Assembly: GCA_002317385.1 (NCBI GenBank)
Contig: DCJH01000005.1
Span: 17,901-52,406 of the forward strand
From: Prevotella sp. UBA1705
Lineage (GTDB): Bacteria > Bacteroidota > Bacteroidia > Bacteroidales > Bacteroidaceae
Direction: 5' to 3'
DNA: 34,506 bases
Shown here: positions 1 through 7,416 of the stretch, piece after piece
Layout: the number at the start of each line of letters is the position of its first letter
Position numbering within the stretch: position 1 is the first letter of the stretch
Notes under the pieces: model-generated
What the model saw: only the letters and a program-made list of their open reading frames with translations
Database searches by the model: none
Told to the model about the DNA's origin: nothing
Translations under genes and position numbers: made by a program

Positions 1-204
1 CCCATTCTCTGCATCCATGGCGAGAAAGACTACCGCATCAACGCCAACCAGGGCTTCGGAGCATTCAATGCAGCCCGCATGAGAGGCATCCCGGCAGAGC
101 TCCTCATCTATCCCGACGAGAACCACTGGGTACTGAAACCGCAGAACGGAGTGCTCTGGCAGCGCACCTATTTCAACTGGCTCGACCGCTGGCTGAAGCA
201 ATAA
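1..204 (+). CDS. S9 family peptidase, DPP5-like, C-terminal end (partial)
   Basis: Only the last 67 residues are in the window; the start lies off the left edge. The fragment is the end of an alpha/beta-hydrolase catalytic domain. HGEKDYRI carries the expected catalytic Asp and PDENHWVLKPQN carries the catalytic His. The DENHWVLKPQN segment followed by LW and WLDRWL closely matches the tail of the S9C dipeptidyl peptidase 5 group, which removes dipeptides from oligopeptides in the periplasm of Bacteroidota. The nucleophile Ser is outside the window, so activity cannot be judged. It ends 150 bp before a transporter gene on the same strand, with a large inverted repeat between them. Assignment to S9 is firm; assignment to the DPP5 subgroup rests on remembered motif similarity. 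Confidence 0.87.
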   Translation, partial: PILCIHGEKDYRINANQGFGAFNAARMRGIPAELLIYPDENHWVLKPQNGVLWQRTYFNWLDRWLKQ

Positions 205-208
205 GAGG

Positions 209-326
209 AGACCCTCCCTGCCCTCCCTGTAGGGAGGGGGAAGCAAATCCATAAGCCAACAAGTATATCCCTATGACTGAAAACTTCTTCTGCTCTCCCT
301 CCCTACAGGGAGGGCAGGGAGGGTCT
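209..326. repeat. Inverted pair of 30-bp palindromic repeats
   Basis: The arms at 209-238 and 297-326 are exact reverse complements over 30 bp, separated by 58 bp. Each arm also folds on itself: CCCTCCCT at 221-228 pairs with AGGGAGGG at 231-238, and the same hairpin is present in the right arm. A large cruciform/stem or two separate hairpins are therefore possible. The layout resembles REP/BIME doublets. It sits directly after the peptidase stop codon and could end that transcript or protect its 3' end, although there is no T-tract after the pair. Confidence 0.85.
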
Positions 327-354
327 AAGATATAAATCAATATTATAATAGTAT

Positions 355-1977
355 ATGACAGATCAAGTTAAACAAACTTTGAGAGATTCTGCCGCCCTGC
401 GTTGGACGGCCCTATTGCTCTTGGCACTGGCCATGTTCTGTGCCTACATCTTTGTAGACATCCTTTCTCCCATCAAAGACCTGATGCTCACGGAGCGCCA
501 TTGGGACTCCACGGCATTCGGAACAATGCAGGGTTCGGAGACGTTCCTCAACGTTTTCGTGTTCTTCCTCATCTTTGCCGGAATCATTCTCGACAAGATG
601 GGCGTGCGCTTCACGGCCCTTCTCTCGGGCGCTGTGATGCTTGCCGGAGCCTGTATTAAGTATTATGCCGTGAGCGAGAGCTTCATAGGCAGTGGTCTGG
701 AGACCTGGTTCACCAACAACCTGAACCATATACCCGTGTTCGAGCAGCTCGGCGTGTCGCCCTTCTACGAGGGCATGCCCGCATCGGCTAAGCTTGCCGC
801 CTGCGGCTTCATGATCTTCGGATGCGGCACCGAGATGGGCGGCATCACCGTTTCGCGTGGTATCGTGAAGTGGTTCAAGGGGCGCGAGATGGCACTGGCC
901 ATGGGTTCGGAGATGGCACTGGCCCGTCTGGGTGTGGCCACCTGCATGATTTTCTCACCCTTCTTCGCTAAGCTCGGCGGCAAAATCGACGTTTCCCGCT
1001 CGGTGGCCTTCGGCGTAGTGCTGCTCTGCATCGCCCTGATGATGCTCGTAGTCTACTTCTTTATGGACAAGAAACTCGACTCACAGACCGGCGAAGCCGA
1101 GGAGAAGGACGACCCGTTCAAGATCAGCGACCTCAGCCAAATCCTCACCAGCAGTGGCTTCTGGCTCGTTTCGCTGCTCTGCGTGCTCTACTATTCGGCC
1201 ATCTTCCCCTTCCAGAAGTATGCCGTGAACATGCTGCAGTGCAACCTCACCTTTACCGAAGTGCCTGCCGACTCGTTCTGGGCATCGACCTCTGTCACCA
1301 TCGTGCAGTATCTCATCATGCTGCTTGTGGCCGTCACCGCATTCATGTTCAACTTCATGAAGAACAAGAGCGTGAAGTATGGCGTGCTCCTTCTGTCTGT
1401 CGTGTCCCTCATCACCTATTGCTACATGGGCTATATGCGCCAGTCGGCCGAGTCAATCTTCGCCGTGTTCCCGCTCTTGGCCGTAGGCATCACGCCCATC
1501 CTCGGCAACTATGTAGACCATAAGGGCAAGGCCGCCTCGATGCTCGTGCTGGGCTCACTGCTGCTCATCGCCTGTCACCTCACCTTTGCTTTTGTGCTCC
1601 CTGCATTCCGCGGCAGTCAGGTGGGCGGCGTCATCGTGGCCTATCTCACCATCCTCGTGCTCGGCGCCTCGTTCTCACTGGTGCCCGCCTCCCTGTGGCC
1701 CAGCGTGCCTAAGCTCGTGGATGCCAAGATCATCGGCTCGGCCTACGCCCTGATTTTCTGGATTCAGAACATCGGTCTGTGGCTTTTCCCGCTGCTCATT
1801 GGTAAGGTACTCGACAAGACCAACCCCGGTGTGACCGATGCCACACAGCTCAACTACACCGCGCCGCTCATCATGTTGGCCGGCCTCGGCGTAGCAGCCC
1901 TCATCATCGGACTTATCCTCAAGGTGGTCGACAAGAAGAAAGGCCTCGGCCTCGAACTGCCGAATATCACGGAATAG
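355..1977 (+). CDS. MFS transporter, MFSD1-like, with an inserted membrane hairpin
   Basis: A 540-residue polytopic inner-membrane protein of the major facilitator superfamily. The late segment SLWPSVPKLV, GSAYALIF and WIQNIGLWLF matches the pattern seen in animal MFSD1, a lysosomal dipeptide carrier (ALWPMVA...GTAYG...IQNLGLA). It is a paralogue of the gene at 2155-3558: both share a KDDPF linker between the two halves and the SLVP/LWPSVPK/QNIGL block. Compared with that paralogue it has about 70 extra residues (roughly 297-366) that contain two further hydrophobic stretches (about 313-333 and 342-361). The upstream DPP5-like peptidase makes di- or oligopeptide uptake a reasonable inference, but the substrate is not proven. 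The start ATG at 355 is preceded by an AT-rich leader; no clear TAnnTTTG box was seen. Confidence 0.85.
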   Translation: MTDQVKQTLRDSAALRWTALLLLALAMFCAYIFVDILSPIKDLMLTERHWDSTAFGTMQGSETFLNVFVFFLIFAGIILDKMGVRFTALLSGAVMLAGACIKYYAVSESFIGSGLETWFTNNLNHIPVFEQLGVSPFYEGMPASAKLAACGFMIFGCGTEMGGITVSRGIVKWFKGREMALAMGSEMALARLGVATCMIFSPFFAKLGGKIDVSRSVAFGVVLLCIALMMLVVYFFMDKKLDSQTGEAEEKDDPFKISDLSQILTSSGFWLVSLLCVLYYSAIFPFQKYAVNMLQCNLTFTEVPADSFWASTSVTIVQYLIMLLVAVTAFMFNFMKNKSVKYGVLLLSVVSLITYCYMGYMRQSAESIFAVFPLLAVGITPILGNYVDHKGKAASMLVLGSLLLIACHLTFAFVLPAFRGSQVGGVIVAYLTILVLGASFSLVPASLWPSVPKLVDAKIIGSAYALIFWIQNIGLWLFPLLIGKVLDKTNPGVTDATQLNYTAPLIMLAGLGVAALIIGLILKVVDKKKGLGLELPNITE

Positions 1978-2028
1978 GCTCCGGCTCTATTCCCCACACC
2001 TCGCGGCAAAGCCCGTAACAAAACCATC

Positions 2029-2062
2029 AAGGGTAGAAGGCGCGCAGCTTTCTACCCTTTTT
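2029..2062 (+). terminator. Rho-independent terminator after first MFS gene
   Basis: AAGGGTAGAA at 2029-2038 pairs with TTCTACCCTT at 2050-2059, followed by further T residues to 2062. It separates the two MFS genes, so they are probably not simply cotranscribed. Confidence 0.75.
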
Positions 2063-2154
2063 CTACTCTCCATCCATCACCCGTGAGCCCGTAGGCCATT
2101 GTCGAAAAGACGCAGAAACCGACCCGAACGGCCACCCAACTCCCCACCAAACGT

Positions 2155-3558
2155 ATGACCACACCACCCAACACCCGCCATACCGCCTTCCCCGTGCCCC
2201 TTCTGCCACGTCGCTGGACGGTGCTGCTCCTCGTCGCCACGGTGATGATGGCCGGATATGTGTTCTGGGATATCGTGTCCCCCATATCCACCTCGCTGCG
2301 CGCCCCCATTGCCGAGGGCGGCATGGGATGGTCGCAAGCCGAATACGGATTCTACGCAGGCAGCTACTCTATCTTCAATGTCTTCCTGCTGATGCTCTTC
2401 TTCGGTGGAGTGATTCTCGACAAATGCGGCATCCGATTCACCGGCCTACTGGCCACGGGAGCCATGTTTCTCGGGGCGGCCATCAACTTCTACGCCGTGC
2501 GCTACGTGAGCCCGGCCCCGACCGCCCACCTTGCCCTCACCCTCTTCGGGCTCATCCCGGCCGACATCAAGGTGCAGGTGCTCGTGGCTGCACTGGGTTT
2601 CGGACTTTTCGGCGTGGGCTGCGACATCACCGGAATCACCGTCTCGAAGGTCATCACCAAGTGGTTCACCGGCCACGAACTGGCCTCGGCCATGGGTCTG
2701 CAGGTGGCTATGGCCCGTCTGGGCACGGCCTCGGCGCTGAGCTTCAGCCCGTTCATCGCCCTCACCTGGGGCATCTCGGCCCCGCTCCTCGTGGGTGCCG
2801 TCATCCTGCTCATGGGCCTCATGCTCTACGTGGTCTACTGTTTCATGGACCATCGTTTCGACCGTCACGCTGCCCTGCAGGCCGATGAACCCACAGCCAC
2901 CACGCCGCAACCGAAGGACGACCCCTTCCGTTTCCGAGACCTGCTGCAGGTGCTCCGCAACCCCGGCTTCTGGCTCATCGCCCTGCTCTGCGTGTTCTTC
3001 TACAGTTCCATCAGGCCCTTCATGAAGTTTGCCACCGACCTCATGGTGAGCAAATACGGCGTGCCCGAGACCACGGCCGGCTGGATTGTGTCGGTCATCC
3101 CCTACGGCTCCATCGTACTCACGCCCTTCTTCGGCTCCCTCTACGACCGCATCGGCCACGGCATCAGGCTCATGACCATAGGCTGCGTCATGCTCAGCCT
3201 CTGCCACCTGTGCCTCGCCCTGCCCATGATCCGGCAGACGTGGTTTGCACTTGCCGTGATGGTGCTCATCGGAATATCCTTTTCGCTCGTGCCCTCGGCG
3301 CTGTGGCCGAGCGTGCCCAAGATCGTGCACATCCGCATGCTGGGCTCGGCCTACTCCATCATCTACTACATTCAGAACATCGGACTGGCCCTCGTGCCTA
3401 TGCTCATAGGCCGCGTGAACGACGCCGACCCCACCTATACGTCGAGCATGACCATCTTCTGCATCCTCGGATGCGCCGCCGTGGTGGTGGCCATAGCGCT
3501 CTATGCCGTAGACCGCAAGCGCAAGTTCGGACTGGAAGACGCGAACATCCAGTCGTAA
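2155..3558 (+). CDS. MFS transporter, MFSD1-like paralogue
   Basis: A 467-residue, 12-helix MFS protein, close in length to a standard family member. It keeps ALWPSVPK, GSAYSIIYYIQNIGLALVP and the KDDPF linker of the upstream paralogue. It lacks the extra two-helix insertion, so it looks like the ancestral form. The first-half motif RLGTASALSFSPF aligns with RLGVATCMIFSPF of its neighbour. The MFSD1 resemblance suggests a di- or oligopeptide substrate; this is inference from motif and from the adjacent peptidase. Start ATG at 2155 is 3' of an intergenic terminator at 2029-2062, so it may have its own promoter, though no clear box was seen. The reading frame is strongly GC-rich at third positions and casts long antisense open frames that are not genes. 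Confidence 0.87.
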   Translation: MTTPPNTRHTAFPVPLLPRRWTVLLLVATVMMAGYVFWDIVSPISTSLRAPIAEGGMGWSQAEYGFYAGSYSIFNVFLLMLFFGGVILDKCGIRFTGLLATGAMFLGAAINFYAVRYVSPAPTAHLALTLFGLIPADIKVQVLVAALGFGLFGVGCDITGITVSKVITKWFTGHELASAMGLQVAMARLGTASALSFSPFIALTWGISAPLLVGAVILLMGLMLYVVYCFMDHRFDRHAALQADEPTATTPQPKDDPFRFRDLLQVLRNPGFWLIALLCVFFYSSIRPFMKFATDLMVSKYGVPETTAGWIVSVIPYGSIVLTPFFGSLYDRIGHGIRLMTIGCVMLSLCHLCLALPMIRQTWFALAVMVLIGISFSLVPSALWPSVPKIVHIRMLGSAYSIIYYIQNIGLALVPMLIGRVNDADPTYTSSMTIFCILGCAAVVVAIALYAVDRKRKFGLEDANIQS

Positions 3559-3632
3559 CCTGCGCCCCATTCCCGGTGGGCAGCCCCGGCACAGAGCCTT
3601 CTCCACGCCCTATTCTCCACTCATCATCCCAC

Positions 3633-3672
3633 AAAAAAGAAAGCCTGAACGAAAGATTTCGTCCAGGCTTTC
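3633..3672 (-). terminator. Terminator of gdhA
   Basis: GAAAGCCTG at 3639-3647 pairs with CAGGCTTTC at 3664-3672, with an inner ACGAA/TTCGT stem. On the minus strand the stem is followed by six T residues (A-run at 3633-3638), fitting termination of gdhA. It lies between convergent genes and may also stall readthrough from the MFS gene. Confidence 0.85.
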
Positions 3673-3700
3673 CTATAAGTAAAGCTTAAATCAGAATTTC

Positions 3701-5038
3701 TTAGATCACGCCCTGAGCCATCATGGCCTTGGCCACCTTGAGGAATCCGGCCACGTTGGCACCCTTCACATAGTTGACGTAGCCGTCGGCCTCGGTGCCA
3801 TACTTCACGCAGTTGGCGTGGATATCGTTCATGATGTCGTGCAACTTGGCATCCACCTCCTCGCGACTCCACTTCAGGCGCTCAGAGTTCTGGCTCATCT
3901 CCAAACCCGACACAGCCACACCACCGGCGTTGCTGGCCTTGCCCGGGCTATAGAGCAACTTGTTGTCCTGGAACACCTTGATGGCTTCGGGCGTAGAAGG
4001 CATGTTGGCGCCCTCGCTCACAGCTATCACGCCATTGGCCACGAGGGCCTTGGCTGCCTCCTCGTCGATCTCATTCTGAGTGGCGCAAGGCGTGGCGATG
4101 TCGGCCTTCTCAAACCAAGGCTTCTTGCCGGCCACATATTTGGCGTTGGGATATTCCTCCACATACTCCTTGATACGGCCGCGCTCCACATTCTTCAGCT
4201 CCATGATATAAGCCAGCTTGGCCTCGTCGATGCCGTCCGGGTCGTAGATGTAACCGTCTGAATCAGAGCAAGTCATAGGCACGGCACCCAGCTGGAGCAA
4301 CTTCTCGATGGTGTACTGGGCCACGTTTCCGGCGCCAGACACCAGCACCTTCTTGCCCTTGATGTCGATGTTGCGGGTGTTGAGCATGTTCTGCAGGAAG
4401 TAAACCGTACCGTAACCGGTGGCCTCGGGACGGATGAGCGAGCCGCCGAACTCCTGACCCTTGCCGGTGAGCACGCCCACGAAGTTGTGAGTCAACTGCT
4501 TATACTGACCGAACATGTAGCCTACCTCGCGGCCTCCCACACCGATGTCGCCGGCAGGAACGTCGCAGTCGGGGCCAATGTAGTTCCAAAGTTCACGCAT
4601 GAAAGCCTGGCAGAAGCGCATCACCTCCAGGTTCGACTTGCCGCGGGGCGAGAAGTCGGAGCCACCCTTGGCGCCACCCATAGGCAGCGTGGTGAGCGAG
4701 TTCTTGAAAGTCTGCTCAAAGGCGAGGAACTTCAGGATGCTCTCGTTTACCGAAGCGTGGAAGCGGATGCCGCCTTTGTACGGGCCAATGGCATTGTTGT
4801 GCTGCACACGATAGCCCATATTGGTCTGGACATTGCCCTTGTCGTCTACCCAATTCACGCGGAACTTCACGATTCTGTCGGGAATGCACAGACGCTCAAT
4901 GAGGTTGGCACTCTCAAATTCAGGATGCTTGTTGTACTCTTCCTCGATAGATTCGAGCACTTCTGTTACTGCCTGAAAATACTCCGGCTGATTGGGGAAA
5001 CGCTGTTGCAATTTCTCTACCACTTCTACTGCTTTCAT
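3701..5038 (-). CDS. gdhA: NADP-specific glutamate dehydrogenase
   Basis: A 445-residue cytoplasmic enzyme that interconverts 2-oxoglutarate plus ammonium and glutamate, the usual size for the hexameric NADP-type family. The catalytic lysine is in PMGGAKGGSDF. The substrate region QHNNAIGPYKGGIRFH and the Rossmann motif VSGAGNVAQYT are intact. GDIGVGGREVGYMFGQYK is also typical. The frame is open for 41 codons upstream, but the family start MKAVEVVEKL matches the ATG at 5038, and a promoter at 5109-5138 would place the transcription start between the two, so the shorter form is chosen. Convergent with the MFS gene; single-gene transcript bounded by its own promoter and terminator. Confidence 0.97.
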   Translation of the reverse strand: MKAVEVVEKLQQRFPNQPEYFQAVTEVLESIEEEYNKHPEFESANLIERLCIPDRIVKFRVNWVDDKGNVQTNMGYRVQHNNAIGPYKGGIRFHASVNESILKFLAFEQTFKNSLTTLPMGGAKGGSDFSPRGKSNLEVMRFCQAFMRELWNYIGPDCDVPAGDIGVGGREVGYMFGQYKQLTHNFVGVLTGKGQEFGGSLIRPEATGYGTVYFLQNMLNTRNIDIKGKKVLVSGAGNVAQYTIEKLLQLGAVPMTCSDSDGYIYDPDGIDEAKLAYIMELKNVERGRIKEYVEEYPNAKYVAGKKPWFEKADIATPCATQNEIDEEAAKALVANGVIAVSEGANMPSTPEAIKVFQDNKLLYSPGKASNAGGVAVSGLEMSQNSERLKWSREEVDAKLHDIMNDIHANCVKYGTEADGYVNYVKGANVAGFLKVAKAMMAQGVI

Positions 5039-5108
5039 AAACTTACAATTTTTTATTGGTTGATGTTGTCTCTTCGTTTGTTTTGAACCCTCGAATGGAT
5101 TCCGGTTG

Positions 5109-5138
5109 CAAAGGTACACACTTTTACTTAAAAACAAA
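5109..5138 (-). promoter_or_regulatory. Promoter of gdhA
   Basis: On the minus strand TTTG (5138-5135), 18 nt, then TACCTTTG (5116-5109), matching the Bacteroidota consensus TTTG/N19-20/TAnnTTTG within one base of spacing. It predicts a leader of about 63 nt for gdhA. Confidence 0.7.
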
Positions 5139-5385
5139 ACAAATTGAAAGTTTTTTTGCAATAATTGTGTGAAAAGGTAACTTTTCTATGATTTTAACAA
5201 TATATCCCGTATTATTCTTACAGCCGTAACAATATGGTACGCGCGAGGGAAGCGCGCGCTCCCATCTCGCTTTCCCCTTTGCCGTAACTCCATCACAGTG
5301 CCGACCTTAGCCCGTTTTTCCCACCTTTCATGCGCCCTCATTCCCTGCGTCTTTCCCTGCCCCATGCCACGTCTCCGCAATCACT

Positions 5386-5454
5386 ACCTCATCGCGCTGC
5401 GAAAAGGTAGTCATCGTGAGAGGAATAGGTAGTAATTGCAGCGCGATTACTACC
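5386..5454. repeat. GTAGTAATCG-type palindromic repeat cluster
   Basis: GGTAGTAAT at 5428-5436 pairs with ATTACTACC at 5446-5454 around a TGCAGCGCG-rich loop. Just upstream, CACTACCTCATCGCGCTGCG and GGTAGTCATCG are degenerate copies of the same arms. A related palindrome occurs at 24171-24219. No coding potential is seen here. Confidence 0.6.
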
Positions 5455-5519
5455 TTATTTCGGCGGCATATCAACCCGAGCTGATTATCAATGAGTTACC
5501 ACAAAATAAGATTATGCTT

Positions 5520-6040
5520 AGTAGGGACATGCCCCGTGCATGTCCGCACCGCCGCATGGAGACATACCCTGCTCGGCAAAACCTCCCTCTTTTTATAACA
5601 TAATAACAGAATTCTTTTCAGAATGACATAGGTTTTTTAAGACATAAAGACAAAAAGACATATTACAAAAAACGAATCCTCGATAGGCGCTCAATGACAT
5701 AAGAAACGCTCCGCGTTTCATAATGACATGCAGATTAGCCTGCTGGTGGTTTTCCCACGTCATTGTGTTGATGGAAAATATCTTCTTTTGAAACGCTTCG
5801 GATTTCCTCTCTCATAGGGATAACCTCTTGATCATCCCCCATGAAAAATGTCTTTTTGTCTTTATGTCTTAAAAAACCTATGTCATTTTGAAAAGATTTC
5901 TGTCATTATGTTATAAAGATATGCCCGTTCTGTAGTTCTGTCTAAATCCTCGAATACAATGTTATTCTGTTACTATGTCTTCTTATCATGTCTGAAATAG
6001 CCATCCGGCGGTGCGGACATCCACGGGGGATGTCCCTACT
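5520..6040. repeat. Nested inverted-repeat element, 521 bp
   Basis: The outer arms, 5520-5554 and 6006-6040, are 35-bp inverted repeats with two mismatches. The inner arms, 5592-5661 and 5848-5917, are 70-bp inverted repeats with three mismatches. The two outer-arm mismatches are compensatory: each arm holds its own hairpin (GACATGC/GCATGTC on the left, GACATCC/GGATGTC on the right). A further hairpin (GAAACGC TCC GCGTTTC) lies in the centre near 5703-5719, flanked by AATGACAT repeats. No open frame of note, no transposase and no obvious target-site duplication were found. It could be a non-autonomous (MITE-like) element or stacked REP-type repeats. Confidence 0.85.
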
Positions 6041-6080
6041 GTTCTGTCCCCATCTCTCACCGCCGCACACCTATGGGCAC

Positions 6081-6170
6081 AAAAAAAGCGATGGCCTTCA
6101 CAGGCAACCGCTTCAAATCTTCAATAGGTATTAGTTTCCTTTTAAGGTAAAAAGATTGTTTTCAGGATAA
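6081..6170 (-). ncRNA. Candidate small RNA of about 90 nt
   Basis: The minus strand holds a consensus promoter (6207-6177), about 90 nt of non-coding sequence and an intrinsic terminator. The terminator stem AGCGGT-U-GCCT / AGGC-C-ATCGCT (6112-6087) closes on a GTGA loop, a GNRA tetraloop, and is followed by seven T residues. Upstream of it are CCTTAAAAGG and AACTAATACCTA segments. No open frame fits. The transcript would end before the outer repeat arm at 6040. The promoter-plus-terminator layout resembles the free-standing Bacteroidales-1 class of Rfam, but I could not check a covariance model, so no family is assigned. Confidence 0.7.
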
Positions 6171-6176
6171 CATCTG

Positions 6177-6207
6177 CAAAGATAATATATTTTTTTTACA
6201 ATGCAAA
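6177..6207 (-). promoter_or_regulatory. Promoter of candidate small RNA
   Basis: On the minus strand TTTG (6207-6204), exactly 19 nt, then TATCTTTG (6184-6177): a perfect match to the Bacteroidota housekeeping promoter and the best one in the window. Transcription should start near 6170. Confidence 0.8.
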
Positions 6208-6405
6208 TTTTTGTTTCTTTTTTTTCAATCGTATGCTAAATAAGATTAAAATTCACGTCCACACCTCCTCTCCGCCGCCAAGATAACCGCCCGGTAATCA
6301 ACAGATTCAATGATTCCGGCCGAAACAGGCGCACGAAACCCACAAATTGATAAAATTGGTAGGCGAAACCACAAAGCAGATAGATGATATTGTCCACATT
6401 TTACC

Positions 6406-6413
6406 TATCTTTG
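6406..6413 (+). promoter_or_regulatory. -7 box of AraC-family gene
   Basis: TATCTTTG matches TAnnTTTG and lies 33 nt before the ATG at 6447. No convincing -33 TTTG was found at the right distance. Confidence 0.55.
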
Positions 6414-6446
6414 CAATATAATTCCACAAACCAAAGATGAATAACG

Positions 6447-7373
6447 ATGGCAGACACTAAGACAGAGATTTATCAGCTCAACAGCATAGACGCCTACAAC
6501 CGGTTGCATGGTCTGGAGACCTTCCATCCGCTGGTGGGCGTGGTCAACATCCCACAGACCACACAGCCCGAACACCACTATACGCTCAACTATGGCCTCT
6601 ATGCCATATTCCTCAAGCATGGGGCCAACTGCACGCTGCGCTATGGCCGGGAGGTCTACGACTATCAGGCCGGTACCATCGTGACCTTCGGCCCGGGGCA
6701 GGTGGTATCGGTAGACAATGAGCCCAACACGCTGTTGCCCGCCGTGAGCGGACTCGTGTTTCACCCCGACATCCTCTATGGCACGCCGCTGGCCGACAAA
6801 ATCAGGCAATACACCTTCTTCAACTACGACGAACGCGAGAGCCTCCACCTCAGCGAGCGTGAGCAGAGCATCATCTGCGAACTGTTCAACAGCATCTCCA
6901 TGGAGATAGAGCACCCCGTGGACAAGCACTCGCAGACGCTCATCACCGACCGCATTGGACTCATCCTCGACTACTGCATGCGGTTCTACGACCGCCAGTT
7001 CATCACGCGCCACAAGGTGAACAGCTCGCTCTTGGAGAACTTCCTCGAACAGCTCGACGACTATTTCATCAGCGGTCAGGCTGCCCGCGAAGGTCTGCCG
7101 CAGGTGGGCTACTTCGCCGACAAGGCCTGTCTGTCTACCAGTTATTTCGGCGATCTCATCAAGAAGGAGACTGGCATCAATGCCAAGAAATACATTCAGA
7201 ACAAGGTGGTGGATGTGTCCAAGCGCTTCCTGCTGGAGGGAGAGAGCTCCATCAACGAGGTGGCCTATCGGCTCGGATTCCAATATCCGCAGCATTTCAC
7301 GCGGGTGTTTAAGATGAACACCGGTCAGACTCCCGGCCAGTTTGTGAAAGACAGCCGCAACTACATGGCATGA
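6447..7373 (+). CDS. AraC family transcriptional regulator
   Basis: A 308-residue cytoplasmic regulator. The first ~150 residues look like a cupin-type sensing domain (TLRYGREVYDYQAGTIVTFG, PGQVVSV). The last ~110 residues form the double helix-turn-helix AraC DNA-binding domain: SYFGDLIKKETG in the first motif and INEVAYRLGFQYPQHFTRVF followed by KMNTGQTPGQF in the second. The ATG at 6437 is out of frame and stops after seven codons, so 6447 is the start. The DUF362 gene follows 43 bp downstream on the same strand, making it a likely partner or target. The inducer is unknown. Confidence 0.95.
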   Translation: MADTKTEIYQLNSIDAYNRLHGLETFHPLVGVVNIPQTTQPEHHYTLNYGLYAIFLKHGANCTLRYGREVYDYQAGTIVTFGPGQVVSVDNEPNTLLPAVSGLVFHPDILYGTPLADKIRQYTFFNYDERESLHLSEREQSIICELFNSISMEIEHPVDKHSQTLITDRIGLILDYCMRFYDRQFITRHKVNSSLLENFLEQLDDYFISGQAAREGLPQVGYFADKACLSTSYFGDLIKKETGINAKKYIQNKVVDVSKRFLLEGESSINEVAYRLGFQYPQHFTRVFKMNTGQTPGQFVKDSRNYMA

Positions 7374-7380
7374 TTCATCA

Positions 7381-7400
7381 GACTTCGCCCTGGCGGAGTC
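7381..7400 (+). other. Intergenic hairpin between araC-type gene and DUF362 gene
   Basis: GACTTCGCC and GGCGGAGTC form a 9-pair stem with one G-U pair and a tiny loop, 7 nt after the regulator's stop codon and 16 nt before the next ATG. It lacks a T-tract, so it is more likely a processing or translation-control hairpin than a full terminator. Confidence 0.45.
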
Positions 7401-7416
7401 TCAAAATACACATGCA

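Noticed and set aside
2446..3606. 386-codon open frame on the minus strand opposite the second MFS gene
   Set aside because: It is antisense to a clear transporter, is His/Glu/Gly-rich without any domain, and arises from the GC-rich third positions of the real gene.
5039..5161. 41-codon N-terminal extension of glutamate dehydrogenase
   Set aside because: The family start is at MKAVEVV, and the predicted promoter lies within the extension, so it would not be transcribed in full.
5186..5380. 64-codon minus-strand open frame upstream of gdhA
   Set aside because: Low-complexity Arg/Gly/Met-rich product, no promoter, and it lies in repeat-rich intergenic DNA.
5520..6040. CRISPR array or insertion sequence
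   Set aside because: The repeats are inverted pairs, not regularly spaced direct repeats, and there is no cas gene or transposase ORF.
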